DNA of 64,000 nucleotides from Vagococcus carniphilus (GTDB taxonomy: Bacteria; Bacillota; Bacilli; Lactobacillales; Vagococcaceae), in contig NZ_CP060720.1 of the NCBI RefSeq assembly GCF_014397115.1, positions 2,496,001 through 2,560,000 on the forward strand. The letters run 5' to 3'. The translations under genes and the position numbers were made by a program. The notes under the pieces are model-generated. The model was given only the letters and a program-made list of their open reading frames with translations. It did no database searches and was not told where the DNA came from. Numbering within the stretch: the first letter of the stretch is position 1; each line of letters begins with the position of its first letter. Positions 17,529 through 26,112 of the stretch are shown piece after piece.

Positions 17529-19448
17529 CTATCGCTTAACTGTTAATAACATATCATTATTAGTAACATCAGCCTTATTTGTTTTTTTAATAGATAAAAC
17601 ATCTTGTGTATTAGTGATGACAATCGGCGTAATGATATCATACCCCGCAGATATAATAGCTTCCTTATCGAAATCAATTAATTTTTGTCCTCTTATAACT
17701 TTATCTCCTACTGATACAGATGTTTCAAAACCCTTTCCTTCTAGAGATACAGTATCCATTCCAATATGGATTAAAATTTCAACACCACTATCTGTTGATA
17801 AACCAATAGCATGTCCTGTTGGAAAAAGTGCCACGACCGTCCCATTAATTGGAGAATACAATTCACCTGATTCTGGTAATACGGCTAATCCATCACCTAA
17901 TGCACCTGAAGAAAAAGCGGCATCTTTGACCTCTTCTAACGGGATAACTTTCCCATTTAAGGGACTAAAAAGGATCGTCTCTTCTGCCTCATTTGTTTCA
18001 GTTATATTTTCTTTAGTAACTTTTCCATCAAGATTACTTTGGGTTGCTGGTTCTTTATAAAAGATAACTGTTAATAAAAAACCAACCGTCATCGAGATAA
18101 CAATACCTACTAGGGCAACAATAATATTTCCCATACTACCATCTGGATTCATCATATTAGGTAATTCAAAAATACCCATTCCACCCATAATAAATTTTCT
18201 GAAATTGAAATGACCGTAAAAAGCACCACCAATTCCACCTGCTATACAACTGATAATAAATGGTTTTTTTAATGGAAGGAGCATACCGTAAATAGCTGGC
18301 TCAGTCACTCCGAAAATACCTGAAATAAAGTTTGGAATAGCCATTTGTTTTAATTTTTTATCTTTTGTTTTGAAATAAATTCCAAGTACTACAGCAGACG
18401 TTGCAAAGGTACAAGCAAAGAACGGCATCATTACATTGTCATAGCCTAAAGTCATAATATTATTGATATAAACAGGAATAAATCCCCAATGAATACCAAA
18501 AATAACTAAAATTTGCCAAGTAGCACCAACTATTGCCCCAGCTAACAATGGACTAAAACTTCTAATCATCAATGTAAATTCTGAAATTAATGTTGAAGCA
18601 AATGTTGCAATTGGGCCTATTACAATCATTGCCACTGGTAAAGCAACTAACAAGGTTAGCATTGGAACAAAGAAAAATTTAACTAAATCAGGAACATATC
18701 GATTAAAAAATTTCTCACATTTTGAAGCAAACCAAACAGTTAAAATAATTGGAATAACTGTTCCAGTGTAATCAATCGAAATAATTGGAATACCAAAAAA
18801 GTCAACGTAAACTGGAGAAGCAAACATCGTTCCATTCAACAGTGTGTATAAAGGTTTTGCTCCCTCAGCTATTGCACTTCCTTGAATACCGGGATAACAC
18901 ATAGCTGCTCCTAATGCCAAACCTATCATTGGTTTTAAACCAAATTTTTTAGCTGCTGTATACCCTAAAAATAAAGGTAAAAAAGTAAATAATGCATCTC
19001 CAGCTGCGTTAATAACTAAATAACCACCACTTGTTTCACTATAGAGATGAAGTGTTGCAAAAAGTGTATTGAATCCTTTAAGCATCCCACATGCTGCCAT
19101 GATTCCTAAAATTGGTTGAAAAATACCTGAGACTGTATCAATTAACAAGCCTATTTTTTTCTGTTTTTTAGGTGGTTCACTTTCTCCACTATTATTTTCT
19201 AAATCAAGTATCTTGCAAACGTCTTCAAAAACTTCCGGCACATGATTCCCAATTACCACTTGATACTGCCCACTACTTTTCATAACAGTAATCACGCCAT
19301 CCATATTTTTTAATGTTTCATCTTGAGCCATTGATTCATCTTTTAATGTAAATCTCAATCGAGTAATACAATGAACTAAACCGGATACATTTTCTTTTCC
19401 ACCAACATTAACAACAATATCTTGGGCTAATTTTTCATATTTTCCCAT
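17529..19448 (-). CDS. PTS beta-glucoside-type transporter EIIBCA
   Basis: A roughly 639-residue three-domain permease. The N-terminal EIIB domain has the phospho-cysteine in GLVHCITRLRFTLKD near residue 26. The EIIC membrane domain spans about residues 100-460 and includes FGVTEPAIYG. The C-terminal EIIA domain has the phospho-histidine in EILIHIGMDTVSLEGKGF. The ATG at 19448, after TAGGAGGG, is chosen over one 39 bp upstream without a ribosome site. It imports and phosphorylates a beta-glucoside for the downstream GH1 enzyme. No BglG-type antiterminator site was found, so the nearby RpiR protein is the likely regulator. Confidence 0.9.
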   Translation of the reverse strand: MGKYEKLAQDIVVNVGGKENVSGLVHCITRLRFTLKDESMAQDETLKNMDGVITVMKSSGQYQVVIGNHVPEVFEDVCKILDLENNSGESEPPKKQKKIGLLIDTVSGIFQPILGIMAACGMLKGFNTLFATLHLYSETSGGYLVINAAGDALFTFLPLFLGYTAAKKFGLKPMIGLALGAAMCYPGIQGSAIAEGAKPLYTLLNGTMFASPVYVDFFGIPIISIDYTGTVIPIILTVWFASKCEKFFNRYVPDLVKFFFVPMLTLLVALPVAMIVIGPIATFASTLISEFTLMIRSFSPLLAGAIVGATWQILVIFGIHWGFIPVYINNIMTLGYDNVMMPFFACTFATSAVVLGIYFKTKDKKLKQMAIPNFISGIFGVTEPAIYGMLLPLKKPFIISCIAGGIGGAFYGHFNFRKFIMGGMGIFELPNMMNPDGSMGNIIVALVGIVISMTVGFLLTVIFYKEPATQSNLDGKVTKENITETNEAEETILFSPLNGKVIPLEEVKDAAFSSGALGDGLAVLPESGELYSPINGTVVALFPTGHAIGLSTDSGVEILIHIGMDTVSLEGKGFETSVSVGDKVIRGQKLIDFDKEAIISAGYDIITPIVITNTQDVLSIKKTNKADVTNNDMLLTVKR

Positions 19449-19544
19449 TAAGGTCCCTCCTAAATTTTTATAGCCGTAGTTTAGCACGCCTATTTTTAAT
19501 CAACAATATCTATTCTTATCATTGGTCAGTTGGTTCATTATTCC

Positions 19545-19578
19545 ATAAAAAAAGACCTCTGTTTATGTAACAAAGGTC
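19545..19578 (-). terminator. terminator after the RpiR gene
   Basis: Minus strand GGACCT...AGGTC stem with inner TGTT/AACA pairing, followed by a run of seven T. It separates the RpiR gene from the PTS gene, so the latter needs its own promoter. Confidence 0.8.
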
Positions 19579-19587
19579 CATTTCGTA

Positions 19588-20445
19588 TTAATTATCAAGT
19601 TTATCTAATAAAAGTGATTGATGATTAAGCATTTCTACAGAAGAGAGAACATGATTTTCATATCTCTCCGCTAGTAACATTCCAAAAATAATATCTAACA
19701 CATAATTCGCTGAGGAAAAAGAATGGATAACATCTAAACTCAACAAAGAATCTCGATTAGGAATTTCTATCATTTCATCACACCATTTTTCAATTCCTTG
19801 ACTATGGGGGCCCATAATTCCCACAATGTAATAATCAGTCGCTTCTTTTAAATATTGCGCAATCTGATGAATTGTTTTATTCGCACCTGTAAAACTGATT
19901 AAAAAAACAACTATTCTTTCTTTTTTTCTTGCTGCCAAGGCATGTCCGTTAATACTTTCAAATGATGAACAAGGAACACCCAACGTTGAAAATTTATAAG
20001 CAGCAGATTGGGCTAACATATAGCTTATTCCGGTCCCGTATAAATGAATTTCATCCATTGTTTTTAGCCGATTATTTATTCGATTCATGGTATTTTCATT
20101 TATCGTTAATCGTGTATTCGTTATTGATTTATCATATAAAAAAGGTAATGTTTTCATAATATCACTTGGCGTACTTTGATCCGTTATAGGCTCGTTTGCT
20201 AACAATCTATTGATACGTTCTTCTTGATTTATCTCAGCTACAAGTTTTAACTTAAACTCTTGATACCCCGATAAATCTAATTTTTGACACAAACGAATAA
20301 CTGTTGCTTTACTAGTAAAGGATAACTTAGCCAACTCATCAGAAGTCAGTTGAGGAATCTCCTCTAAATGGTCTAGCACATAAGAAGCTATGTCTTTTTC
20401 ATGATTTGTAAAATTAGCCATTTCTTTTAACTGATCCATTAGCAT
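19588..20445 (-). CDS. RpiR/MurR-family transcriptional regulator
   Basis: A 285-residue regulator. The N-terminal helix-turn-helix covers about residues 1-77, with TSDELAKLSFTSKATVIRLCQKLDL. The C-terminal SIS domain (about 110-270) has DEIHLYGTGISYMLAQSAAYK and VFLISFTGANKTIHQIAQ. SIS domains bind phosphosugars, so it probably senses the product of the beta-glucoside PTS just downstream. The gene is between the D-serine regulator and the PTS gene, on the same strand as both. Confidence 0.85.
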   Translation of the reverse strand: MLMDQLKEMANFTNHEKDIASYVLDHLEEIPQLTSDELAKLSFTSKATVIRLCQKLDLSGYQEFKLKLVAEINQEERINRLLANEPITDQSTPSDIMKTLPFLYDKSITNTRLTINENTMNRINNRLKTMDEIHLYGTGISYMLAQSAAYKFSTLGVPCSSFESINGHALAARKKERIVVFLISFTGANKTIHQIAQYLKEATDYYIVGIMGPHSQGIEKWCDEMIEIPNRDSLLSLDVIHSFSSANYVLDIIFGMLLAERYENHVLSSVEMLNHQSLLLDKLDN

Positions 20446-20469
20446 CTCTAAAATGCCTCCTTTAATCCT

Positions 20470-21015
20470 CTAAAATGTTGGTGGTGTCACTGAAAAAATT
20501 ACTTTTGCTTCTTCCTCTTCAATATTTTCCCATTTATGAACCATATAAGCTGGTATTTTAACACTATCCCCTGAATCTAAACTATACAACTTATTATCTA
20601 AATAAAGGTTAATTTTTCCAGACAATACATAAGCAATTTCTTCACCCTTATGCCCAATTGGTTCACTTGAGGAAACTACTCCACTTGGTACTCTCATAAT
20701 AACAGTCTCTAATTCTCCAGCTAAATCTGGAGACAATAATTCGTAAGATAAATCTTTAACAATCATTTTTTTATGTTCATCTTTTCGTGTGATTAAACTA
20801 TCAGTTGTCTGTTCTTCAAGAAAAAAATAAAAAATTGGAACTTCTAATACCTTTGATAGTATTTTTAATGTTTGAATTGATGGATTAGCTAATCCCCGTT
20901 CAATTTGACTTAACATCGATGGCGTTATTTCACCTAATTCAGCTAATTTACGCATTGAATAGCCTTTTTCATTTCTAAATTTAGTTATTTGATTTCCAAC
21001 ATTGACTGTATCCAT
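20470..21015 (-). CDS. XRE-family regulator with cupin domain
   Basis: A 181-residue protein of the XRE-cupin type. The helix-turn-helix is near residues 8-62 (KGYSMRKLAELGEITPSMLS). The cupin barrel lies at 105-175, with GHKGEEIAYVLSGKINLYLD and GDSVKIPAYMVHKWEN. This group (PuuR-like) often controls amine or amino-acid catabolism. It faces the D-serine genes across a 260-bp region holding three copies of TTAAATTTAA, its likely operators. The ligand may be D-serine or a related amino acid, by context only. Confidence 0.88.
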   Translation of the reverse strand: MDTVNVGNQITKFRNEKGYSMRKLAELGEITPSMLSQIERGLANPSIQTLKILSKVLEVPIFYFFLEEQTTDSLITRKDEHKKMIVKDLSYELLSPDLAGELETVIMRVPSGVVSSSEPIGHKGEEIAYVLSGKINLYLDNKLYSLDSGDSVKIPAYMVHKWENIEEEEAKVIFSVTPPTF

Positions 21016-21026
21016 TCGGCACCTCT

Positions 21027-21181
21027 GTTAAATTTAATTTAATTTATAAGCAAAAAGTTAAATTTAATTTTACATTTTTAACATGATATGCTACTCTTTT
21101 CTTGTACTGTTAGATACTTCAAAAATGAAAAGGTTATCTTTATCATCTAAAATTGATTAATTAAATTTAACACCTCAAACC
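21027..21181. promoter_or_regulatory. regulator/D-serine intergenic region with three TTAAATTTAA sites
   Basis: GTTAAATTTAA occurs at 21027-21037 and 21057-21067 on the plus strand, exactly 30 bp apart, and inverted at 21171-21181. The core TTAAATTTAA is a perfect palindrome. The first two are next to the XRE-cupin start and the third lies nearer the lyase gene. AT-rich background makes chance matches easier, but the shared flanking G and helical phasing support real operators. Confidence 0.5.
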
Positions 21182-21274
21182 ATATTATAATCAATTTTCT
21201 CTTACTTTTAAAGTTAAATACTCTTTTTGAATTCTTTCTAACCTGACATTATAAAAAGGAAAGAGGTTTTAATA

Positions 21275-22561
21275 ATGACAATTGAAATGGATGCTTTTTT
21301 AACAGATTTGAAAAACCTAAACGAGGTTTGTTGGAAAAATCCTAACTTTGGAGAAAGTAGTGATTCTTATTTCAGTTTAGAAGATATCTTAGATGCTTCT
21401 AATCGCCTAGATCGCTTTGCTCCGTATATCGCAAAAGTTTTTCCAGAAACTGAGCCCACTAAAGGAATCATTGAATCTCATTTAGTTGAAATTCCAAACA
21501 TGTTGACCACCTTAAAAGAAAAAGAAAACTTAACAACTAACGGGAAACTTTATTTAAAATGTGATAACGACTTACCGATTTCAGGTTCAATAAAAGCTCG
21601 CGGTGGCATTTATGAAGTTCTAAAATTTGCCGAAACAGTTGCTTTGGAATCTGGTAAATTATCAATTGAGGACAACTACGCTAAACTTGCTGACGAAGAG
21701 TTCAAAGAAATATTTTCTAACTATGCGATAGCTGTTGGGTCAACAGGAAATTTAGGATTAAGTATAGGAATCATGGGAGCAAAACTAGGATTTCATACAA
21801 CCGTTCATATGTCGAATGATGCTAAACAGTGGAAAAAAGAGTTACTTCGAAAAAGGGGAGTAACAGTCATAGAACATGAAGGTGATTTTAGTAAAGCTGT
21901 TACCTTAGGAAGAAAAGAAGCTGAAAAAGATCCTACTTGTCATTTTGTCGATGACGAAGGTTCTAGAGATTTATTTTTAGGTTATTCTGTTGCTGCTCTT
22001 CGTTTAAAAAAACAATTTGACCAACAAGGTATAACAGTCTCTGAAGAAAATCCTTTATTTGTTTATCTACCATGTGGAGTTGGTGGTAGCCCTGGTGGTG
22101 TCGCATTTGGTCTGGTTACTATTTTCGGCCCTGGTGTCAAAATTATTTTTGTCGAACCAACTCATGCACCTTCTATGCTACTTGGCTTATACACCGGTCT
22201 AAATGATGGTATTTCAGTCAATGACCTTGGAATTGATGGTAAAACAGCTGCAGATGGTTTAGCGGTTGGTCGTCCTTCACGGTTAGTTGGAAATGTTATC
22301 AAACCGATTCTGTACGCAGCTACAACCGTTGATGATGATAGGTTGTATCAATACTTAACACTTTTAACAGATAGTGAAACTATTTATGTTGAACCTTCTT
22401 CAACTGCTGGCATTGCTTCCTTTGTTGATTTCAATCAGACAATTGGAAGTGAAGAAGCTTTTGTAAAAACCGGAACTCATTTAATTTGGGGCACTGGTGG
22501 CAACATGGTGCCTGAAAATGAAATGGCAAGCTATTACAAAAAAGGAAAAACTTTACTGTAA
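21275..22561 (+). CDS. dsdA: D-serine ammonia-lyase
   Basis: A 428-residue fold-type II pyridoxal-phosphate enzyme. The cofactor lysine is in PISGSIKARGGIYEVLK (K107), with the GSTGNLGLSIGIMGAKLGF substrate loop and the phosphate-binding GVGGSPGGVAFGL. It deaminates D-serine to pyruvate and ammonia through 2-aminoacrylate. Length and motifs match DsdA and not the L-serine enzymes. A strong ribosome site, AAAGAGG, precedes the ATG. The permease and RidA genes follow within 20 bp each, forming a compact catabolic operon. Confidence 0.93.
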   Translation: MTIEMDAFLTDLKNLNEVCWKNPNFGESSDSYFSLEDILDASNRLDRFAPYIAKVFPETEPTKGIIESHLVEIPNMLTTLKEKENLTTNGKLYLKCDNDLPISGSIKARGGIYEVLKFAETVALESGKLSIEDNYAKLADEEFKEIFSNYAIAVGSTGNLGLSIGIMGAKLGFHTTVHMSNDAKQWKKELLRKRGVTVIEHEGDFSKAVTLGRKEAEKDPTCHFVDDEGSRDLFLGYSVAALRLKKQFDQQGITVSEENPLFVYLPCGVGGSPGGVAFGLVTIFGPGVKIIFVEPTHAPSMLLGLYTGLNDGISVNDLGIDGKTAADGLAVGRPSRLVGNVIKPILYAATTVDDDRLYQYLTLLTDSETIYVEPSSTAGIASFVDFNQTIGSEEAFVKTGTHLIWGTGGNMVPENEMASYYKKGKTLL

Positions 22562-22580
22562 GTAAATAGGAGGTAAAAAA

Positions 22581-23912
22581 ATGACTATGTTCATCTTACT
22601 TTTGTCTATCACCTGTTTAATTTTTTTAAGTATTAAAGTTAAACTACATCCTTTTTTTACGTTATTAAGTGTTTCTTTTATTTATGGTTTGCTATCTCAT
22701 ATTAGTTTTTTAGAAATCCTAACCATTATTAAAGATGCTATGGGCTCTGCTATTACCAGTCTTGGGTTGATTGTTTTAATCGGGACCGTTACAGGTGGAT
22801 TGCTTGAAATTAGCGGTGCAACAGATGTCATTGCAAAACGAATCATTAAAGTGACTGGGAAAAAATTCTCTCCTATTGGACTTGCTTTAACAGGACTTCT
22901 TGTTTCAATTCCTGTTTTCTGCTCATCTGCCTTTATTTTACTAGCTCCATTAGCAAAAAAAATGAGTCGTGAAGCCAATATTAATTATATGGTTATGATT
23001 GTATCCCTAAGTATGGGATGTTTAATTCCAACAACATTCATTCCTCCAACTCCAGGACCACTTGCGGCAATAGATGTCTTATCTCTTGAGATGGGAAAAG
23101 TCATGTTAATTTCATTAATCTTTGGTTTAGCATTAATTGGAGTGGTTTATTTCTGTGCTACATGGTTAGGTAAAAAATATCCTTATCCAGAAAATAATAG
23201 TTTAGAAGAAGAAAAAAATGAAGAGAAGCCTAAATCCTTTGGTTTTATTGCAGCTATCTCTCCAATAATTGTTCCGGTTATTTTAATTATGCTAAAAACT
23301 TTTCTTATTGAATCTCTATCAAATTACGATTGGTTACAACATCTATTAGAAGTGGCTGGCACAACAGAAATAGCTTTAATTATCAGTCTTATTCTAGCTC
23401 TTATTCTTTGTTTGAAAAATAATATCGATACGACTATTTGGCAATTTGATGGCGTTTTTGGTAAGTCACTACAAGCTGGCGCACAAATTTTAATCATTAT
23501 TTGTGCAGGTAGTGGCTTTGGAGCAGTACTTCAAGCGACTGATTTAAAAATGGTACTTGCAAAACTCTTAGTTGGTTCTTCATTAGGATTATTAACGCTC
23601 TTTTTAATTGGGGTTATCTTTAGAACCGCTATCGGCTCGATTACTGTTTCACTACTAACTGCTACATCTATTATTGCTCCAATCGTACCTGCTATGGGAT
23701 ATGATAATTTTACTGGTGGTATGCTAGTTTTCTTGGCCTGTGCTTCTGGTTCATTCATGATTTTTCATGGTAATGATGACATGTTTTGGGCTGTTTCAAC
23801 TGCTTCAAAGCTAGACTCTAAATTAGCATATAAAGTACTACCTCTAGCAAGTATTATTATTTCTTTAACCAGTTTTTTTATCGTATTTATCTTATCAAAA
23901 GTTTTACTATAA
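22581..23912 (+). CDS. GntP-family permease, probable D-serine transporter
   Basis: A 443-residue integral membrane protein with about 12 hydrophobic segments. It has GntP/DsdX-family features such as VTGGLLEISGATDVIAKRI, CSSAFILLAPLAKK, the PPTPGPLAAIDVL loop and HGNDDMFWAVS near the C terminus. The family are proton symporters for gluconate, D-serine and related acids. Its position between the D-serine lyase and RidA makes D-serine the likely substrate. Confidence 0.87.
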   Translation: MTMFILLLSITCLIFLSIKVKLHPFFTLLSVSFIYGLLSHISFLEILTIIKDAMGSAITSLGLIVLIGTVTGGLLEISGATDVIAKRIIKVTGKKFSPIGLALTGLLVSIPVFCSSAFILLAPLAKKMSREANINYMVMIVSLSMGCLIPTTFIPPTPGPLAAIDVLSLEMGKVMLISLIFGLALIGVVYFCATWLGKKYPYPENNSLEEEKNEEKPKSFGFIAAISPIIVPVILIMLKTFLIESLSNYDWLQHLLEVAGTTEIALIISLILALILCLKNNIDTTIWQFDGVFGKSLQAGAQILIIICAGSGFGAVLQATDLKMVLAKLLVGSSLGLLTLFLIGVIFRTAIGSITVSLLTATSIIAPIVPAMGYDNFTGGMLVFLACASGSFMIFHGNDDMFWAVSTASKLDSKLAYKVLPLASIIISLTSFFIVFILSKVLL

Positions 23913-23933
23913 CTAATAGAAAGAAGATTTTTT

Positions 23934-24311
23934 ATGAAAAAGCAAATAATTAATTCAACTAAAGCACCAAAACCAATTGGCCCCTATTCCCACTCTGTTT
24001 TAGCTAATGGGAATCTATATATATCTGGTCAATTAGGTGTTAATCCAGAATCAGGGAAATTAAAAAATACTTTATCCGAGCAAACAACTCAGTCTTTAAT
24101 AAATTTAGGTCATATTTTAGAAGAAGCTCATATGTCTTATGAACATGTTAATAAAACAACTCTGTTTATCACTGATATGGCCCATTTTTCTGAAGTTAAT
24201 GATATCTATCACACTTTTTTTACAGAGAACTATCCAGCTCGTTCTTGTGTGGCAGTCAAACAACTGCCCATGAACGCTCTATTTGAAATCGAAGTCATTG
24301 CGTCTATCTAA
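23934..24311 (+). CDS. ridA: RidA-family 2-iminobutanoate/2-iminopropanoate deaminase
   Basis: A 125-residue YjgF/RidA protein. It has PIGPYSHSVLANGNLYISGQ at the start and PARSCVAVKQLPMNALFEIE at the end, containing the substrate-binding Arg and the catalytic-region Glu. RidA hydrolyses the reactive enamine/imine made from 2-aminoacrylate, the intermediate released by serine dehydratases. Its place 21 bp after the permease fits that job exactly, protecting other PLP enzymes. Confidence 0.93.
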   Translation: MKKQIINSTKAPKPIGPYSHSVLANGNLYISGQLGVNPESGKLKNTLSEQTTQSLINLGHILEEAHMSYEHVNKTTLFITDMAHFSEVNDIYHTFFTENYPARSCVAVKQLPMNALFEIEVIASI

Positions 24312-24455
24312 ATAAATCTAAGTGAGGTTTTATATGAAACAACCATCAAAAATTAAAAATATTTATCCAATTTTCTTTATTTTAACAATCGCTATCAATC
24401 TAGTATCTGGCATTTGGATTGACCTTCCTATCTTTAACCCCATTTGGAAATTATT

Positions 24456-25784
24456 GGTTGCGTCAAGAATTATGTGTAAATGGAAAAAACCATTCTGTCG
24501 GTTAAGTTAAAACATTGATTCTAATGTATCTTGTATTTCTTTAAAACCTTTATGAATCCGACACAAAAATTTCTGATTATAGTTGTTGAATTGAGAAACT
24601 AAGAATCTCTCTAGAGATTCTTCATTAGGGAATTGTTCTTTTCTTTTTGTATATTTCTTTAATTGTTTGTTAAAACCTTCAATCAAGTTAGTTGAATAAA
24701 TGGTTCTTCTGATTGATGGAGGAAAATTATAAAAGGTTAATATAGCAGGATTCATGAGTAATTTAACTACTCGTGGATACTGCTTTTTCCATTTATCTAT
24801 CATAAAACTTATTTGATTCATAGCTTCTTCTTTTGAAGCTGCTTGATAAACCAATTTAAAATCATTACAGACTTCTTGTCGATCACTAACACGAACCTTA
24901 TGAGCAATATTTCTAGAGATATGGACACAACATTGTTGAAATTGAGCATTTGGATAAATACTATGGATACTATCGTCAATGCCGCTTAAACCATCAGTTA
25001 CGACTAATAAAACCTCTTCTAAACCACGGTCTTTTAGGTCTTGAAGTATTTCTTTCCAAACATACGAAGACTCAGTTGGAGCAATACTAAACCCAAGAAC
25101 CTCTTTGGTCCCATCCAGTCGGATACCTATGACAATATATACAGCTTCTTTTGAGACAGTTTGTCTTTTTAAAGGAATGTGAGTAGCATCCATAAAAATG
25201 ATTGAGTATTGGGATTCTAAGGACCTTTCTTTAAAAGCAACAACATCTTCAGATACTATTTGAGTGATATTGGAAATGGTTTGTGGTGTATAGTAATGAC
25301 CATACATTTTTTCAATCAACTCAGAGATTTCAGACATAGTGATTCCTTTTTGAAATAATTGGATAATGGTGGTTTCTAAAGAGTCGTTACTTCTTTTATA
25401 AGCAGGCAACGTTTGTTGAGAAAACTCTCCATTTCTATCTCTAGGAATTGCCAAATTTAATTCTCCATACTCTGTTTTAAATGAACGAGAATAATTCCCA
25501 TTTCGGGAATTACCTGAATTAAAACCAGTGCGATCATATTTCTCATAATCAAGAAAAGCCGTTAATTCAGCTTGTAGCAGTGTATTGATAGCTAATTCTA
25601 GATGACGACGGAATAAGTCATCCAAATCACCTTTATTGATTAGTGTTTCCATAATTTCTGTAGTAAAATTAGTCATGAGAAAGTCCTCCTATAAAATTTC
25701 GGTTGTGGTAACTTTAATTTTACAGAATGGACTTTCTTTTTATCTACCTAAAATTTCTATTTACACAAAATATTTTACGCTATC
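24456..25784 (-). mobile_element. IS256-family insertion sequence, copy 1 (1329 bp)
   Basis: The ends are GGTTGCGTCAAGAATTATGT on the left and, read inward from the right, GATAGCGTAAAATATTTTGT. They match at about 24 of the first 31 positions. An 8-bp target duplication AAATTATT flanks it (24448-24455 and 25785-25792). Length, imperfect inverted repeats and 8-bp duplication are typical of IS256. It appears identical to the copy at 59766-61094. Confidence 0.95.
24507..25676 (-). CDS. IS256-family (mutator-type) transposase, copy 1
   Basis: A 389-residue DDE transposase. The catalytic acidic residues appear in SIIFMDATHIPLKR, LLVVTDGLSGIDDS and NLIEGFNKQLKKYTKR, the arrangement of the mutator/IS256 group. 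An intact ATG frame with AGGAGG upstream fills most of the element. The protein is identical to that of the second copy, so both are probably functional and of recent origin. Confidence 0.95.
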   Translation of the reverse strand: MTNFTTEIMETLINKGDLDDLFRRHLELAINTLLQAELTAFLDYEKYDRTGFNSGNSRNGNYSRSFKTEYGELNLAIPRDRNGEFSQQTLPAYKRSNDSLETTIIQLFQKGITMSEISELIEKMYGHYYTPQTISNITQIVSEDVVAFKERSLESQYSIIFMDATHIPLKRQTVSKEAVYIVIGIRLDGTKEVLGFSIAPTESSYVWKEILQDLKDRGLEEVLLVVTDGLSGIDDSIHSIYPNAQFQQCCVHISRNIAHKVRVSDRQEVCNDFKLVYQAASKEEAMNQISFMIDKWKKQYPRVVKLLMNPAILTFYNFPPSIRRTIYSTNLIEGFNKQLKKYTKRKEQFPNEESLERFLVSQFNNYNQKFLCRIHKGFKEIQDTLESMF

Positions 25785-26041
25785 AAATTATTGTTTCCAG
25801 CAAATGTATTAATTGCAAATATTATATCTGTTTTACTTTATATTATAATACCTGTTACTTCTTTCATTTTGTCTATTCTCTGTTGGATGAAACAAAAGAA
25901 TTGGCTTTGGACACTTCTTGTCATAATTTCTTTTATTTTAAGCGTTTATCCAGCTCTCATTGCTTTAATAGGACTTGTTAATAGTCATTAGCCATAGTGT
26001 TTTTTCTGAATCCGTTAGTTCGCTTATTTGGCAATAAAAAT

Positions 26042-26088
26042 AGCGACCGTAAGAAGTTAGACTTTTAATTCAACTTCTTACGGTCGCT
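26042..26088. terminator. bidirectional terminator with 17-bp stem
   Basis: Perfect arms AGCGACCGTAAGAAGTT and AACTTCTTACGGTCGCT around a 13-nt loop, with A/T-rich tracts on both sides. It serves the disrupted membrane gene and the convergent PTS operon. Confidence 0.92.
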
Positions 26089-26112
26089 TTATTATTTGTA
26101 ATATATAAGTAC

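Larger units (their letters stand above)
24334..25991 (+). pseudogene. small membrane protein gene interrupted by an IS256-family element
   Basis: The 5' part (24334-24455) starts at ATG after GTGAGG and encodes a hydrophobic segment ending in NPIWKL. The 3' part resumes at 25793 with LFPANVLIANIISVLL and ends at TAG 25991. Removing the IS and one copy of its 8-bp duplication AAATTATT restores an open frame of about 106 residues with roughly three to four membrane helices. The family is not recognised. The start is 22 bp after ridA, so it may once have been the last gene of the D-serine operon. The frame is otherwise intact, so the insertion looks recent. Confidence 0.8.

Noticed and set aside
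19449-19545. BglG/LicT-type antiterminator site before the EIIBCA gene
   Set aside because: No RAT-like sequence overlapping a terminator lies between the promoter region and the start codon; the hairpin at 19545-19578 closes the RpiR gene instead.
24448-25792. IS insertion targeting a terminator at copy 1, as seen at copy 2
   Set aside because: The reconstructed target at copy 1 is a coding region without any hairpin, so terminator targeting is not a general property shown here.
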